A stretch of 64,000 nt of DNA from Inia geoffrensis (Eukaryota > Chordata > Mammalia > Artiodactyla > Iniidae): assembly GCA_036417435.1 (NCBI GenBank), contig CM070910.1, forward strand, positions 73,144,784 through 73,208,783. Direction: 5' to 3'. Shown here piece after piece: positions 63,076 through 64,000 of the stretch. The notes beneath the pieces are model-generated. The model did no database searches. It was not told the origin of the DNA and saw only the letters and a list, made by a program, of their open reading frames with translations. The position numbers were made by a program, and so were the translations under genes. The number at the start of each line of letters is the position of its first letter. Position 1 is the first letter of the stretch.

Positions 63076-64000
63076 TACCCTAATCAATCCCCATTCCCAA
63101 ACCATAACCCTAACCCAAACCCTTAACGTGACCTTCTTTCGAGGCCTTGCCCTCACCCGTGCCTTAAACATAACCAGTAAACTAACACTAACTAGTGACC
63201 TCACACGCACGCTAACCCTTAAGAATCATCGTACACTAAACTGTACCTTAATCCCTCCCCATTCCCTAACCCTAACCCTAACCTGAATCGTAAACGTGAC
63301 CCTCACCCGGAGCCTTACCCTCACCCGTGCCCTAATCTTAACCAGCACACCAACACTAATTTGTGGCTCACACGTACGCTAACCCTTAAGCGTTGTCGTA
63401 CCCTAAACTGTACCCTAATCCCTCCCCATTCCCTACCCCTAACCCTAACCCGAATCTTAACCCTGACCCTCACCTGAAGCCTTACCCTCACCTGTGGCCT
63501 AATCTGAACCAGGACACTAACACTAACTCTTGCCCTCACATGAACGGTAACACTTAAGCACTGTCGTACCCTAAACTGTACCATAATTCCTCCCCATTCC
63601 CTAACCCTAACCCTAACACGAATCCTAACCCTGACACTCACCCGAAGCCTTACCCTCACCCGTGCCCTAATCTTAACCAGGACACCAACATTAACTCGTG
63701 CCCTTACACGTACGCTAACCCTTAAGCGTTGTCATACCCTAAATTGTACCCTAATCCCTCTCCATTCCCTAACCCTAACCAGAATCCTAACCCTGACCCT
63801 CACCCGAAGCCTTACCCTCACCCGTGACCTAATCTTAACTAGGAAACCAACACTAACTCATGCCTTCACACGTATGCTAACCCTAAACCGCAGCTGTACC
63901 CTAACCTGTACCCTAATCCCTCTCCATTCCCTAAACCTAACCCTAACCTGAAACCTAACCCTGACACTCACCCTAAACTTTGCCCTCACCCGTGCCCTAC
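63050..64000. repeat. Terminal section resembling 59,543-60,330
   Basis: B, C and D-like units match 59,543 onward at offset 3,507, including the one-base loss in TGTGGCTCAC near 63,363. An E-type unit (GAACGGTAACACTTAAGCAC near 63,542) is inserted relative to that block, after which 63,709-64,000 matches 60,034 onward at offset 3,675, exactly 168 bp more. The array runs off the window end. Confidence 0.78.

Larger units (their letters stand above)
1..64000. repeat. Telomere-derived 168-bp satellite array filling the window
   Basis: Landmark sites such as CGTACGCT or CGTAGGCT recur at 101, 269, 437, 605, 773, 941 and 1109, always 168 bp apart, and the same lattice can be followed to the end of the window. 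Each unit divides into 28 hexamers. In my hand-built consensus, counted from the CCCTCA before CACGTA, hexamers 7, 9, 12-14 and 23 are exactly CCCTAA and ten more differ from it by one base. The C-rich strand is plus throughout, with no inversion and no unrelated insert. By hand count the consensus holds 73 C and 17 G in 168 bases. The family is inferred to descend from TTAGGG telomere repeats. Whether the block is subtelomeric or interstitial cannot be decided from this window. Confidence 0.97.

Noticed and set aside
1..64000. CRISPR array
   Set aside because: There are no unique spacers between identical repeats. The intervals themselves are repeats, the unit is 168 bp, and no cas-like gene is present.
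1..64000. Active telomere (pure TTAGGG tract)
   Set aside because: Only short exact runs occur (longest noticed 31 bases). Most hexamers are degenerate and fixed in a 168-bp pattern, so this is a derived satellite and not a telomerase product.
1..64000. Plant-type telomere repeat (CCCTAAA)
   Set aside because: Occasional CCCTAAA occurs (for example CCCTAAACTG) but the lattice is six bases, not seven, throughout.
1..64000. CENP-B box or known centromeric alpha satellite
   Set aside because: The length is similar, but no segment matching the CENP-B box pattern was seen and the sequence is telomere-like throughout.

Overview
The whole 64,000-base window is one uninterrupted, head-to-tail tandem array of a telomere-derived satellite. 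I see no convincing protein-coding gene, RNA gene, transposon, CRISPR array or unique sequence anywhere in it. The basic unit is 168 bp, which is exactly 28 hexamers. Each hexamer is CCCTAA or a degenerate relative of it (TTAGGG on the minus strand). About 380 units fit in the window. The plus strand is the C-rich telomere strand throughout, with no inversions. This points to a eukaryote with TTAGGG-type telomeres and to a subtelomeric or large interstitial telomere-like block. I cannot name the species. If the scaffold is in native orientation and the block is subtelomeric, the chromosome end lies toward coordinate 1.

The monomers fall into about ten recognisable types, which I label A to J. 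They recur in the approximate order A-B-C-D-(E)-J-F-G-H-I and then A again, a loose higher-order repeat (HOR) of roughly 1.5-1.7 kb. The order is often broken by skipped, repeated or chimeric monomers. Most monomers are exactly 168 bp. G-type monomers are 167 or 166 bp, and a minority have lengths of 150, 156, 162, 174 or 186 bp. Those differ from 168 by whole hexamers, added or lost at the perfect CCCTAA core.

Layout: 1-10,120 is an older, diverged mosaic with dispersed block pairs 3,184 and 4,023 bp apart. 10,120-13,480 is a 1,678-bp tandem duplication. 13,480-18,900 is a mosaic containing a ~1.85-kb tandem pair with skipped monomers. 18,890-23,350 holds two similar blocks 2,515 bp apart. 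About 24,993-34,600 is a 3,027-bp unit in three full copies plus part of a fourth. A nested 1,175-bp duplication spans ~33,430-35,780. 35,890-42,730 contains blocks repeated at 5,004 and 3,170 bp. 42,730-54,800 is a diverse mosaic. 54,802-61,481 is a nearly identical 3,340-bp tandem duplication. ~60,740-63,070 is a 1,169-bp duplication, and the last kilobase resembles 59,540-60,330.

Long open frames occur on both strands because 168 is divisible by 3 and the telomeric hexamer is stop-free in two of three frames on each strand. They translate as dipeptide runs (Leu-Thr and Pro-Asn on plus, Arg-Val and Leu-Gly on minus). I treat them as by-products of the repeat. The points of interest are the hexamer-register satellite itself, its layered amplification history, the very high G-quadruplex potential of the minus strand, and whether TERRA-like transcripts arise from it.
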